A stretch of DNA of 52,321 nucleotides, from positions 1 through 52,321 of the forward strand of contig CAYWJR010000004.1 in NCBI GenBank assembly GCA_964458615.1. Reading direction: 5' to 3'. Made by a program: the position numbers and the translations under genes. Shown piece after piece: positions 1 through 9,210 of this stretch (position 1 is the stretch's first letter; the number at the start of each line of letters is the position of its first letter). This DNA is from SHNJ01 sp964458615. GTDB taxonomy: Bacteria; Pseudomonadota; Alphaproteobacteria; SHNJ01. The notes beneath the pieces are model-generated. The model saw only the letters and a list, made by a program, of their open reading frames with translations, ran no database searches and had not been told where the DNA came from.

Positions 1-2
1 AC

Positions 3-3000
3 GTGGGCATCGCGCCTAAAACAGATTCTTATTCCACGATCCTGAACGATCCGCTTCGCAGGGCGATTTTGGATTGTTATCGGGGTGACGAAGAATCGGT
101 GGTGCGCGCGCTTTTGCCGCATGCCACGTTGGATCCGGCTTCGCAATCCCGCATCCATGCCCGCACCGTCGATTTGATCGATGTTGTTCGCCGCCGCGCC
201 GAAAATCGCGCTGGGTTGGGCGCGTTTTTGCAAACCTATCAATTGTCCACCAACGAAGGCATTGCATTGATGTGCCTGGCCGAGGCGTTGTTGCGCATTC
301 CCGATGCGAAAACCCGCGATAAATTGATCCGCGATAAAATCGGCGGCGGCGATTGGGGTTCTTATGCCGGGCGCAGCGATTCATTTTTCGTCAACGCATC
401 CAGTTGGGGTTTGTTATTGACCGGGCGGGTTGTGAATTTGCGTAAAACCACGGCGCCTTTGGTATCGTCGCTTGGCCACGCGGTGGCGCGTTTGGGCGAA
501 CCGGTAATTCGCGCGGCCGTGCAACAAGTCATGCAGGTTATGGGGCAACAATTCGTTATGGGTGAAACCATTCACCAGGCGCTTTCGCGCGCCGAATTGC
601 CGGACAATAAAATTTACCGTTATTCGTATGACATGCTGGGCGAAGCGGCCAAAACCGCCCAAGATGCCGATCGGTATTTTAAATCTTACCGCAGCGCGAT
701 TGAATCGGTCGGCAAAGCGGCATCGGGGCGGGGGCCGATCGCGGGTCCGGGCATTTCGGTAAAATTGTCTGCCTTGCACCCGCGTTATGAATTTGCGCAA
801 CGTGACCGCGTGCTGCGCGAAATGACCGAAAAATTGATTGAATTGGCGGCGGCGGCGAAACGGCATAACATCAATATGTGCATCGACGCCGAAGAATCGG
901 AACGTTTGGATTTATCGTTCGATGTCATCGAACGTTGTTTTTCATCCGCCGAATTGCGCGGTTGGTACGGGTTCGGTTTGGCTTTGCAGGCATATTCCAA
1001 GCGCGCTTTTGCCGCGGTCGATTGGCTGGCGGAATTGGCGCGGCGCAACGACCGTTTATTGATGTTGCGTTTGGTCAAGGGCGCGTATTGGGATTCGGAA
1101 ATCAAACGCAGCCAGGAACGCGGTTATCAAAATTACGAAGTATTCACCCGCAAGGCGACCACGGATATGGCGTATTTGGCTTGCGCCCGGAAAATATTTC
1201 AATACGGCGACGGGGTTTTTTACCCGCAATTCGGCACGCACAACGCGTATACCGCATCGGCGATTATGGAATTGGCGGGCAACAGGGATTTCGAATTTCA
1301 ACGCCTGCACGGTATGGCGGACGAACTTTATGCCGAAATTTGCGGCGGCCAGCACCGCAAAAATTGCCGCGTTTACGCGCCGGTCGGCAGTCACGAAGAT
1401 TTATTGGCCTATTTGGTTCGGCGTTTGTTGGAAAACGGCGCGAATACATCATTCGTTTATAAGATCGTCGATAAATCGGTCGTGGCTGGCGATTTGGCGC
1501 ATGATCCGGTCGCGTATGTTCAGTCATTGGATGTCAAGAAACATCCTAAAATTCCACTGCCAAAAGATTTATTGCAACCCGAACGGGAGAATTCGATGGG
1601 ATACGATTTAACGCATCCGCAAAACGTAATTCAGTTTCAAAATGCATTGCAAAAATTCCGCGCGGAGAAATATTATGCGGGATCCATCGTTTCCGGGCAA
1701 AAATTGCTGACCGCGCCGTCGACGCCGGTTTTGAATCCCGCCAATTCGAACGATATTGTCGGTTATTGTTCGAACGCGTCGGTCGATCATGTGCGCCAAT
1801 CGTTGCAATCCGCTAAACGCGCTTTTGCATCCTGGAATGCAACTCCGGTTGAAAAACGCGCGCAATATATCGAAACGATGGCGCGCAAATTGGAACAAAA
1901 CCGCGATCAATTGATGACATTGCTGATCGCCGAAGCCGGCAAGACGTGGAATGACGCGTTGGGCGAAGTGCGCGAAGCCGTGGATTTTTGTTATTATTAC
2001 GCGGCGCAGGCAAAACGCGATTTTACACCCAAGCCGCTGCTGGGCCCGACTGGCGAGTCCAACCATCTGATGTTGCAAGGGCGCGGCGTGTTTGTTTGTA
2101 TCAGCCCATGGAATTTCCCGCTGGCGATATTTTTAGGCCAAGTCGTTGCGGCGTTGGTGTCCGGCAATTGCGTTATCGCAAAACCGGCCGAACAAACGCC
2201 GTTGATTGCGACATTGGCGGTCGAATTGCTGCATCAATCTGGCATTCCGGCAGATGTTTTGCATTTAATCTTGGGCGAAGGCGAAACCATTGGCGCATCT
2301 TTGTGCGGCAGCGACATGATCGATGGAATCGCGTTTACCGGTGGAACCGACACCGCGCGCGCGATCAACCGCGCCCTGGCAATGCGGGAATCCGGCGCGA
2401 TTGTGCCTTTTATCGCCGAAACCGGCGGGCAGAATGCGATGATCGTCGATTCATCCGCTTTGCCGGAACAAGTCGTTAATGACGTGATCGCATCGTCTTT
2501 TCAATCGGCGGGGCAACGGTGTTCGGCGTTGCGCGTTTTGTATTTGCAAGACGAAACGCATGATAAAATTTTGAATATGCTGATTGGCGCGGCCAAAGAA
2601 TTGGTGCTTGGCGATCCGGCCAATTTAAACGTCGATGTGGGCCCGTTGATCGACAAAAATTCATGCGCCGCGATGGAATCGCACCGTCACCATTACGACC
2701 AACAAGGCCGGGTTTTGTATGCGGCGCAATTGCCCCATGAATGTTCTGCGGGAAGTTTTTTTCCGCCGACTATCGTTAAAATCGATTCGATACTGAATCT
2801 GGACAAAGAATATTTTGGCCCATTTTTACATGTCGTGCGGTATAAATCCGACGATCTTGCGAAAATATGCGACGACATCAACCAGACCGGATACGGTTTA
2901 ACGTTCGGCGTTCACAGCCGGATTCAGGAAACAATCGAATTTATCGCATCGCGCATCAACGCCGGTAACGTTTATATCAACCGCAATACGATCGGCGCCG

Positions 3001-3176
3001 TTGTCGGCGTACAGCCATTCGGCGGCATGGGATTGTCCGGAACGGGACCAAAAGCGGGCGGGCCGCATTATCTGCTACGTTTTGCCGCAGAAAAAACGGT
3101 TACGATCGACTTGACGGCGTCTGGCGGCAATGCGACACTTTTGAACCTTAGCGAAGACAAAATCGCAAACCGATAA
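3..3176 (+). CDS. putA: Bifunctional proline dehydrogenase / delta-1-pyrroline-5-carboxylate dehydrogenase PutA
   Basis: Oxidises proline to glutamate in two steps, passing electrons from FAD to the quinone pool and then reducing NAD. The 1057-residue protein has the FAD-dependent proline dehydrogenase barrel at about residues 180–470 (motifs LRLVKGAYWD near 350 and FGTHNA) and an aldehyde dehydrogenase module at about 545–1020. The aldehyde dehydrogenase active site is visible as E806 (AETGGQN) and the nucleophile C840 (GQRCSAL). There is no N-terminal ribbon-helix-helix DNA-binding domain, so this is the enzyme-only short form and not the autorepressor type. The reading frame opens with GTG at base 3, only two bases into the window, so the true start could lie upstream. 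No operon partner is visible; bfr follows after 69 bases. Confidence 0.95.
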   Translation: MGIAPKTDSYSTILNDPLRRAILDCYRGDEESVVRALLPHATLDPASQSRIHARTVDLIDVVRRRAENRAGLGAFLQTYQLSTNEGIALMCLAEALLRIPDAKTRDKLIRDKIGGGDWGSYAGRSDSFFVNASSWGLLLTGRVVNLRKTTAPLVSSLGHAVARLGEPVIRAAVQQVMQVMGQQFVMGETIHQALSRAELPDNKIYRYSYDMLGEAAKTAQDADRYFKSYRSAIESVGKAASGRGPIAGPGISVKLSALHPRYEFAQRDRVLREMTEKLIELAAAAKRHNINMCIDAEESERLDLSFDVIERCFSSAELRGWYGFGLALQAYSKRAFAAVDWLAELARRNDRLLMLRLVKGAYWDSEIKRSQERGYQNYEVFTRKATTDMAYLACARKIFQYGDGVFYPQFGTHNAYTASAIMELAGNRDFEFQRLHGMADELYAEICGGQHRKNCRVYAPVGSHEDLLAYLVRRLLENGANTSFVYKIVDKSVVAGDLAHDPVAYVQSLDVKKHPKIPLPKDLLQPERENSMGYDLTHPQNVIQFQNALQKFRAEKYYAGSIVSGQKLLTAPSTPVLNPANSNDIVGYCSNASVDHVRQSLQSAKRAFASWNATPVEKRAQYIETMARKLEQNRDQLMTLLIAEAGKTWNDALGEVREAVDFCYYYAAQAKRDFTPKPLLGPTGESNHLMLQGRGVFVCISPWNFPLAIFLGQVVAALVSGNCVIAKPAEQTPLIATLAVELLHQSGIPADVLHLILGEGETIGASLCGSDMIDGIAFTGGTDTARAINRALAMRESGAIVPFIAETGGQNAMIVDSSALPEQVVNDVIASSFQSAGQRCSALRVLYLQDETHDKILNMLIGAAKELVLGDPANLNVDVGPLIDKNSCAAMESHRHHYDQQGRVLYAAQLPHECSAGSFFPPTIVKIDSILNLDKEYFGPFLHVVRYKSDDLAKICDDINQTGYGLTFGVHSRIQETIEFIASRINAGNVYINRNTIGAVVGVQPFGGMGLSGTGPKAGGPHYLLRFAAEKTVTIDLTASGGNATLLNLSEDKIANR

Positions 3177-3245
3177 ATTGTAATTTCGATAAATCGTGAT
3201 TTGAATTTCAAAAATTTGTTTCCAACCTAGAAAACGGAGATTGCT

Positions 3246-3728
3246 ATGAAAGGCGATAAAAAAGTAATTGCTTTGCTGAACCAGGCACTAAAGGCTGAAA
3301 TGACGGCGGCGCAACAATACATGGCGCATTCGCATATTTTACGCGATATGGGTATCGAGAAATTGGCGGATTTCGAAGCTGGGGAATCCAGGGACGAACG
3401 CGGCCATGCCGACCAATTCATCGCCCGCATTTTGTTCCTTGAAGGCACGCCGAATTTCATGGATTTCGATAAAATATATGTCGGCAAGAATATCAAAGAA
3501 ATTTTACAAAATGATTTGAAACTGGAATTGATGGCGGTCGATATGTATCGCAAGGCGGCTCGCCAATGCGAAGAAGCGGGCGATTATGTATCGTCGGAAA
3601 TTTTCGAAGACATTTTGCAGGACGAAGAAGGCCACGTGGATCATATCGAAACCATGTTGGCGCAAATCGATTTGATCGGTGTTGAAAATTTTGCGCAACT
3701 TCATATGAAGCCTGCGGGGGATAAATAA
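3246..3728 (+). CDS. bfr: Bacterioferritin-type ferritin with the haem-ligand Met replaced
   Basis: Iron-storage protein of the 24-mer bacterioferritin family, 160 residues, full length. All six di-iron ferroxidase ligands fall at the E. coli Bfr positions: E18, E51, H54, E94, E127 and H130. The residue that ligates the inter-subunit haem in E. coli Bfr (M52) is Arg here (sequence DERGHAD), so the protein probably stores iron without haem or pairs with another subunit. Several bacteria have two Bfr types, one of which lacks this Met; that comparison is family knowledge. A GGAGA ribosome-binding site sits five bases before the ATG. A strong hairpin terminator follows the gene and is shared with the convergent dehydrogenase gene. 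Confidence 0.93.
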   Translation: MKGDKKVIALLNQALKAEMTAAQQYMAHSHILRDMGIEKLADFEAGESRDERGHADQFIARILFLEGTPNFMDFDKIYVGKNIKEILQNDLKLELMAVDMYRKAARQCEEAGDYVSSEIFEDILQDEEGHVDHIETMLAQIDLIGVENFAQLHMKPAGDK

Positions 3729-3751
3729 CCGCCGCGCGCAACCGGATGCAA

Positions 3752-3781
3752 AAAAAGCCACCTTATGGTGGCTTTTTTATT
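3752..3781. terminator. Bidirectional rho-independent terminator between bfr and the dehydrogenase gene
   Basis: A GC-containing stem (AAGCCACC / GGTGGCTT) around a TTAT loop is flanked by an A-run on the left and a T-run on the right. It can therefore terminate transcription from both sides of this convergent junction. Confidence 0.85.
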
Positions 3782-3798
3782 TTTATCGGTGTTTGAAT

Positions 3799-4899
3799 CT
3801 ATGCCTTGAACCGTTTTTCGGCGATGTTATCGGCCGCAACGTTGGTCGGCGTGCCGTTTTTCATCGACAGGTCGAATACTTCGACCAATGTGTCGTAGAT
3901 TCCTAAAACGTGATCCAGCGCTTTTTGGCGGTTGTAATGCGGTTGCGCGCTTAGTTCATGATAAACGTTAATCAATCCGCCCGCGTTAATAACGTAATCC
4001 GGCGCATACAAAATTTTGCGTTCGCGCAATGCGGTGCCGTGGCGGTCTTCGGCCAACTGGTTGTTGGCGCAACCGGCGATGATGGTGGATTTCAGGCGCG
4101 GGATGGTGCGATCGTTGATAATCGCGCCCAACGCGCATGGAACGAATACATCCACATCCTGATCGTAAATTTTATCGACGGGAACCGGAATGACACCATA
4201 ATTGTCTACGGCTTTTTTGACATAATTTTCGTTGATGTCGCAAACGAATACCTGATTGGCGTCGCGCGTAATCAATCCGTCTTCGAACAGCAATTTGATG
4301 ATTTCCATGCCGACATGGCCAAGCCCCTGAACGGCGAATTTAACGTCGCGGACATTTTCATGGCCCAACCGCGCGCGCATCGCGGCCTTTAATCCTTTGT
4401 AAACGCCATATGCGGTTACAGGCGATGGATCGCCGCTTTTTTTGGCCAAACCGACGGCGTATTTGGTTTTCTTTGCAACGTTGGCAATATCGTCGGTCGT
4501 GACGCCGACATCCTCGGCGATAATATAACGTCCATTCAAAGAATCGACGCATTCGCCCATTTTTTCGAATAATTGCGGAGTTTTGTCTTTTTGCGCGTTA
4601 CCGATAATTACAGATTTTCCGCCGCCCAGCGGCAGATCGGCCATCGCCGCCTTGTATGTCATGCCTTTGGACAAACGCAGCGCATCGGTGATCGCTTCTT
4701 CTTCGGTGGCATATGCCCACATGCGGCATCCACCCAATGCGGGGCCGCGTTTGGTATTATGGATCGCCACAATCGATTTCAATCCGGTCTTGGGATCGGA
4801 AAAGAAAGATATGTGTTCGTGACTGTCAAAATCTTTGGCAGTGAATAAAGACATTTGGCTGGCCTCTTGAACTGGAACCCTCAAAGCGGATTGAGACAT
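3799..4899 (-). CDS. Leucine/valine-type amino acid dehydrogenase (Glu/Leu/Phe/Val dehydrogenase family)
   Basis: NAD-dependent oxidative deamination of a branched-chain or aromatic amino acid to its 2-oxo acid. The 366-residue protein has the N-terminal substrate domain with the Lys pair of the family (K83 in GMTYKAA, K95 in the glycine-rich LGGGKSVI) and a C-terminal Rossmann domain with GLGHVG. Length and motifs fit leucine dehydrogenase (about 350–365) better than the longer glutamate dehydrogenases, but the exact substrate cannot be read from sequence. The first ATG is preceded by AGGAG eight bases upstream, which supports this start over the later in-frame Met at residue 16. It is transcribed divergently from galU and converges on bfr. 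Confidence 0.85.
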   Translation of the reverse strand: MSQSALRVPVQEASQMSLFTAKDFDSHEHISFFSDPKTGLKSIVAIHNTKRGPALGGCRMWAYATEEEAITDALRLSKGMTYKAAMADLPLGGGKSVIIGNAQKDKTPQLFEKMGECVDSLNGRYIIAEDVGVTTDDIANVAKKTKYAVGLAKKSGDPSPVTAYGVYKGLKAAMRARLGHENVRDVKFAVQGLGHVGMEIIKLLFEDGLITRDANQVFVCDINENYVKKAVDNYGVIPVPVDKIYDQDVDVFVPCALGAIINDRTIPRLKSTIIAGCANNQLAEDRHGTALRERKILYAPDYVINAGGLINVYHELSAQPHYNRQKALDHVLGIYDTLVEVFDLSMKNGTPTNVAADNIAEKRFKA

Positions 4900-5070
4900 T
4901 CGGTTATCTCCTATTGATTATACGTAATTTGTAGCTAAGGTTTTGTTAATAATCAAAAGCAAAGAATCATTTGCGCCGCACAAAAAAACAGGATAAAACT
5001 TCTGGAACAACAATAAATACGCATTCTAAGACGAATTATTTTGCTGCGCTGCACGATAAGGTGAAACAAG

Positions 5071-5961
5071 ATGACTGCGAAAGTATTTAAATTGCGCAAA
5101 GCCGTGTTCCCGGTCGGTGGATTGGGTACCCGTTTTCTGCCTGCGACGAAATCGATGCCCAAGGAAATGTTGACAGTGGTCGACAAGCCTTTGATCCACT
5201 ATGCAATCGAAGAAGCGCGCGCAGCAGGCATCGAGGAATTTATTTTCGTCACCGGCCGCGGCAAAACCGCAATCGAAGATTATTTCGACGAACACGCCGA
5301 ATTGCAATCATTGTTGGAACGGCGCGGCCAGCGCGATGTTTGGGAATCCATCCATGCGTCGTTGCCCGGCGCTGGGCAAATCGCCTATACCCGCCAACCC
5401 GAACCGTTGGGATTGGGGCACGCTGTTTGGTGCGCGCGCAAATTGGTCGGCAACGAACCGTTCGCGGTTATTTTGGCCGATATTTTGATTCAGTCCGATA
5501 AACCGGGATTGGCGCATTTGGCGGATCATTATGCCGCCGGCAATTCCGACCAAGTGATCGGCGTCATGAATATCGATCCGTCCGCAACCAACAGATACGG
5601 AATCGTCGGCGGCCAGCAAAAAAACAACATTATGCACGTCGAAAAATTGGTCGAAAAACCCGATCCAAAATCCGCGCCGTCGCGGTTGGGCGCGATCGGC
5701 CGGTACATTTTATCGCCTGAAATATTCAACGTTTTGGAATCCGGCAAAACCGGGCAGGGCGGCGAAATTCAATTGACCGACGCGATCGCCGCGCAAATCG
5801 GCAAATCCCGTTTGGACGCTGTCGTTATCGGCGGGCAACATTACGATTGCGGCAGTAAAATCGGATTTATCGAAGCGAATTTGGCGTATGCGCTGAATCG
5901 TCCGGACATGGCGGCGGATGTGCGCCAATTGTTGGATAGGCACCGGAAAATGGCGGCGTAA
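5071..5961 (+). CDS. galU: UTP–glucose-1-phosphate uridylyltransferase
   Basis: Makes UDP-glucose from UTP and glucose 1-phosphate, the substrate of the next gene. At 296 residues it has the expected length. The nucleotidyltransferase signature is at the N-terminus (FPVGGLGTRFLPATKS, then MPKEML), with the later family motifs RGKTAIEDYFD and VEKLVEKP. An AAGGTGA ribosome-binding site precedes the ATG. The stop codon overlaps the next start by one base (TAATG), indicating translational coupling with ugd. This is the first gene of a three-gene sugar-nucleotide operon. Confidence 0.95.
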   Translation: MTAKVFKLRKAVFPVGGLGTRFLPATKSMPKEMLTVVDKPLIHYAIEEARAAGIEEFIFVTGRGKTAIEDYFDEHAELQSLLERRGQRDVWESIHASLPGAGQIAYTRQPEPLGLGHAVWCARKLVGNEPFAVILADILIQSDKPGLAHLADHYAAGNSDQVIGVMNIDPSATNRYGIVGGQQKNNIMHVEKLVEKPDPKSAPSRLGAIGRYILSPEIFNVLESGKTGQGGEIQLTDAIAAQIGKSRLDAVVIGGQHYDCGSKIGFIEANLAYALNRPDMAADVRQLLDRHRKMAA

Positions 5962-7313
5962 TGGGAATTAAAATCACCATTATCGGCGCTGGATACGTGG
6001 GGCTTGTTTCCGCGGCGTGTTTTGCAAAATTGGGGCACGACGTTATTTGCGTCGACAACAATCCCGGTAAAATAGAATTTCTGAAATCCGGCAAGGTGCC
6101 GATATACGAACCCGGTTTGGATGTATTGTTGAACCAAACCTTGCAGGCCAAAAAAATATCGTTTTCTTCGGATACCGGCGCATCGGTTCGCGATGCGGAT
6201 ATTGTCATGCTGGCGGTTGGCACGCCAACCGATGTTCAAAAAAACCGGGTCGATTTGTCGTATGTGTATGCTGCGGCCGAATCCATTGCCCCGCATTTGA
6301 AAACAGGCGCGGTGGTTGTTACCAAATCCACGGTTCCGGTCGGCACAACGCGCCAGGTTCAAAAAATAATCCGCGATAAAAACCCCGCATTGGAATTCGC
6401 GGTGGCATCGAACCCCGAATTCCTGCGCGAAGGCCATGCGGTGTCCGATTTTATGAAGCCCGATCGCGTGGTGATCGGCGCGGATTCGCCGCCCACGCAT
6501 TCCAAAGTCGCCGGGCTTTATCAGGCGTTATCGCAACAAGGCATCGCCGTTTTGCGCGTCAGCATCGAAAGCAGCGAATTGATCAAATACGCGGCCAACG
6601 CGTTTTTGGCGACAAAAATCGCGTTCATCAACGAAATCGCGGATTTGGCGGAACAATGCGGCGCCAATATTGTCGATGTCGCCCACGGTATTGGAACGGA
6701 TGGGCGGATTGGATCGAAATTTTTAAATCCTGGCCCAGGTTATGGCGGATCTTGTTTCCCCAAAGATACGTTGGGATTGGCCGGAATCGGCGCGGACACC
6801 GGCGTCGATTTGAAAATCGTTCAGGCGGTGATCGCATCGAACACGGTGCGCAAACAAACTATGGCGCAAAAAATCGTGCGGGCGTGCGGCGGATCGGTTA
6901 ATGGCAAAATAATCGCGGTGCTGGGTTTGGCATTCAAGGCGGAAACCGACGATATGCGCGATGCGCCGGCAATCGATATTTTGCAATCGCTTGACCGCGC
7001 CGGGGCAAAATTGCATTGTTACGATCCAAAGGCGATGGAAAACGCCAAATCGATGATGCCGTTTATTCAATGCCATAATGACATAGAATCGGCGGCGCAT
7101 GGCGCGGACGCAATCGTTATTCTAACGGAATGGCATCAATTTAAATCTTTGGATTTCAACGCGCTAAAGAATATTGTTCGTGTTCCACTGTTGATCGATT
7201 TGCGCAATATCGCCGATGCGAACGCGGCCATTCAATCCGGTTTCGATTTCGTATCGATTGGCCGCGCCGATATGGCGGGCAAAGATTCCGCAAGGATATT
7301 GAAACATGGCTGA
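5961..7313 (+). CDS. ugd: UDP-glucose 6-dehydrogenase
   Basis: Oxidises UDP-glucose to UDP-glucuronate with two NAD, supplying acidic sugar for surface polysaccharide or lipid A decoration. The 450-residue protein begins with a Rossmann motif (IIGAGYVGLVSA) and carries the catalytic Cys at residue 265 in GYGGSCFPKDT. The central dimerisation helix and the C-terminal UDP-binding domain (LGLAFKAETDDMRDAP) are intact. It overlaps galU by one base and the downstream mutase by eight bases, so the three genes are almost certainly one transcript. Confidence 0.96.
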   Translation: MGIKITIIGAGYVGLVSAACFAKLGHDVICVDNNPGKIEFLKSGKVPIYEPGLDVLLNQTLQAKKISFSSDTGASVRDADIVMLAVGTPTDVQKNRVDLSYVYAAAESIAPHLKTGAVVVTKSTVPVGTTRQVQKIIRDKNPALEFAVASNPEFLREGHAVSDFMKPDRVVIGADSPPTHSKVAGLYQALSQQGIAVLRVSIESSELIKYAANAFLATKIAFINEIADLAEQCGANIVDVAHGIGTDGRIGSKFLNPGPGYGGSCFPKDTLGLAGIGADTGVDLKIVQAVIASNTVRKQTMAQKIVRACGGSVNGKIIAVLGLAFKAETDDMRDAPAIDILQSLDRAGAKLHCYDPKAMENAKSMMPFIQCHNDIESAAHGADAIVILTEWHQFKSLDFNALKNIVRVPLLIDLRNIADANAAIQSGFDFVSIGRADMAGKDSARILKHG

Positions 7314-8709
7314 CATAAGCCCGGTTATTTTTCGGGAATACGATATTCGCGGCGAATACAATAAAAATTTATTCGACCGCGATGCGGTGGCCATCGGCGC
7401 CGCGTATGCCGTTATGTTGCGCCGGAAAATGCCGGACAAGCAATTTTACAATATCAATTTGGGTTTCGATGGCCGTCTTAGCACGCCCGCGTTGAAAGAC
7501 GGTTTGATCAAGGGACTTTTGTCGCAGGGCGTCAATGTTACCGTGATCGGGCTTGGGCCGACGCCGATGTTATATTTTTCCGTTTTCGACGACAAAGATT
7601 GCGACGGCGGAATTATGATTACCGGATCGCACAATCCAAAAAATCACAACGGATTTAAAATGATGATCGGCCGGGCATCTTTGCATGGATCGGAAATCAA
7701 GGAAATGTGGTCAATCGCATCCGGCATGCGCACCGAAAATTTGCAAACGACCGGTATGTTGCAAAACAAAGACGTTTTGGGCGATTATGCACAAAGATTG
7801 GCGCAGGATTTTAATCCGGGCAATAAAAATTTGCGCGTTGCGTGGGATGCGGGCAATGGCGCCGCGGGTGCGGTTTTGCCGCGACTGGTCAAATTATTGC
7901 CGGGCGAACATATTTTGTTGAACGATGCGGTCGATGGAAATTTTCCCGCGCACCATCCCGATCCGTCGGTCGAAGAAAATGTGCGCCAGTTGCAAAAAAC
8001 GGTCGTCGATAACAAATTGGATGCCGGATTCGCATTCGACGGCGATGCCGACCGTATCGGTGTTGTTGACGGCAAAGGCCGTTTGTTGTGGGGCGATCAA
8101 ATTTTATTGTATTTGGCGCAAGACATCGTTGCGCGCAATCCAGGCCAGCCGGTGATCGGCGATGTGAAATGCAGCCAAATTTTATTTGATGGAATCGGGC
8201 GGCTGGGCGGCCTGCCGGTGATGTGGAAAACCGGACATTCGTTGATTAAATCCAAAATGCAGGAATTGAACGCGCCGCTTGCGGGCGAAATGAGCGGCCA
8301 TATATTCATCAAAGATCAATATTACGGATTCGACGACGGCATTTACGCGGCCGTGCGGTTCATGCGGCATTTGCAAGATTCCACCGCAACGGTGGCGGAT
8401 TGGCGCGATACATTGCCGCAAATTCACAATACGCCGGAAATGCGCATCGAATGCGCCGAAGACCGCAAATTCGCGGTCGTCAACGAAGTGCGCGACCGGT
8501 TGCAATCCAGCGGCGTTAAATTTTCCGATATTGACGGTGTGCGCGTTATGACCAATCAAGGATGGTGGATTTTACGGGCATCGAATACGCAATCCGCCCT
8601 GGCCGTCCGCGCCGAAAGCGATTCGGCGCAGGGGCTGGAAATTTTAAAATCGCAAATACAAGATCAACTGAATCTATCAGGTTTGACATTTAAACTGGCG
8701 GCGCATTGA
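7306..8709 (+). CDS. Phosphomannomutase / phosphoglucomutase
   Basis: Alpha-D-phosphohexomutase that interconverts hexose 6- and 1-phosphates. It thereby feeds glucose 1-phosphate to GalU or mannose 1-phosphate to GDP-mannose synthesis. The 467-residue protein shows the phosphoserine loop (S108 in TGSHNP), the metal-binding loop DGDADR (D245, D247, D249), the sugar-binding GEMSGH motif and the C-terminal phosphate-binding RASNTQ. This four-domain architecture matches the dual-specificity PMM/PGM (AlgC/ManB) group; specificity cannot be separated by eye. Its start lies inside ugd (eight-base overlap), placing it last in the operon. Confidence 0.92.
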   Translation: MADISPVIFREYDIRGEYNKNLFDRDAVAIGAAYAVMLRRKMPDKQFYNINLGFDGRLSTPALKDGLIKGLLSQGVNVTVIGLGPTPMLYFSVFDDKDCDGGIMITGSHNPKNHNGFKMMIGRASLHGSEIKEMWSIASGMRTENLQTTGMLQNKDVLGDYAQRLAQDFNPGNKNLRVAWDAGNGAAGAVLPRLVKLLPGEHILLNDAVDGNFPAHHPDPSVEENVRQLQKTVVDNKLDAGFAFDGDADRIGVVDGKGRLLWGDQILLYLAQDIVARNPGQPVIGDVKCSQILFDGIGRLGGLPVMWKTGHSLIKSKMQELNAPLAGEMSGHIFIKDQYYGFDDGIYAAVRFMRHLQDSTATVADWRDTLPQIHNTPEMRIECAEDRKFAVVNEVRDRLQSSGVKFSDIDGVRVMTNQGWWILRASNTQSALAVRAESDSAQGLEILKSQIQDQLNLSGLTFKLAAH

Positions 8710-8721
8710 CGCGCCTGGTTT

Positions 8722-8946
8722 TCAATCCGCCACGGCAATCAACGACAAATAAATTTCCCGCGCGACCATCGGATTTACCGAACCTGCGGCCATAATCGCT
8801 TGCAACAATTCCACCGTTGGGCGGTGCGGCAATACCGCAACCGATGCGCGGCCTAAAATTTCGACCATTTCCAACGCGTCTTCCAACGGGCTGGGTTGTC
8901 TTGGCGCGAATAAATGCACGACGTTATTTTTGATTTCTGTTGTCAC
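8722..8946 (-). CDS. Small hypothetical protein
   Basis: A 74-residue protein that I do not recognise. It starts with GTG, supported by a purine-rich AGGGGG five bases upstream. It has a short polar N-terminus, then mostly hydrophobic-amphipathic helix-like sequence (LEDALEMVEILGRASVAVL and the C-terminal EIYLSLIAVAD), with no Cys and no clear membrane span. It converges on the sugar-nucleotide operon and is divergent from pyrD, so it is probably transcribed alone. Confidence 0.6.
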   Translation of the reverse strand: MTTEIKNNVVHLFAPRQPSPLEDALEMVEILGRASVAVLPHRPTVELLQAIMAAGSVNPMVAREIYLSLIAVAD

Positions 8947-9011
8947 GGCGACCCCCTATATAGACTCGATTTGTGTTTCTAAAGGAGCGAGGGGCGTGCC
9001 AATTTTTATGC

Positions 9012-9025
9012 CCAATTATAATTGG
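9012..9025. promoter_or_regulatory. 14-bp perfect palindrome in the divergent hypothetical/pyrD intergenic region
   Basis: The sequence CCAATTATAATTGG is a perfect palindrome located between two divergent genes, where an operator would be expected. No regulator family can be assigned, and a chance AT-rich palindrome is possible. Confidence 0.25.
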
Positions 9026-9210
9026 TTGATACATCACAATAATTTTTAAAACCGGCCGATTTTGCCATATGATGGTATGGTTGGGGTTTGCGGGGTTTTC
9101 GCATAATGCAACGCACATCTGCGTGCAATTTGCAATCGGCCATGCGGAAATCCAAAGACAACAGCCTGCTTGCAAAATATAACAAATCTTGTATCGCCAT
9201 CTGATTGAAC

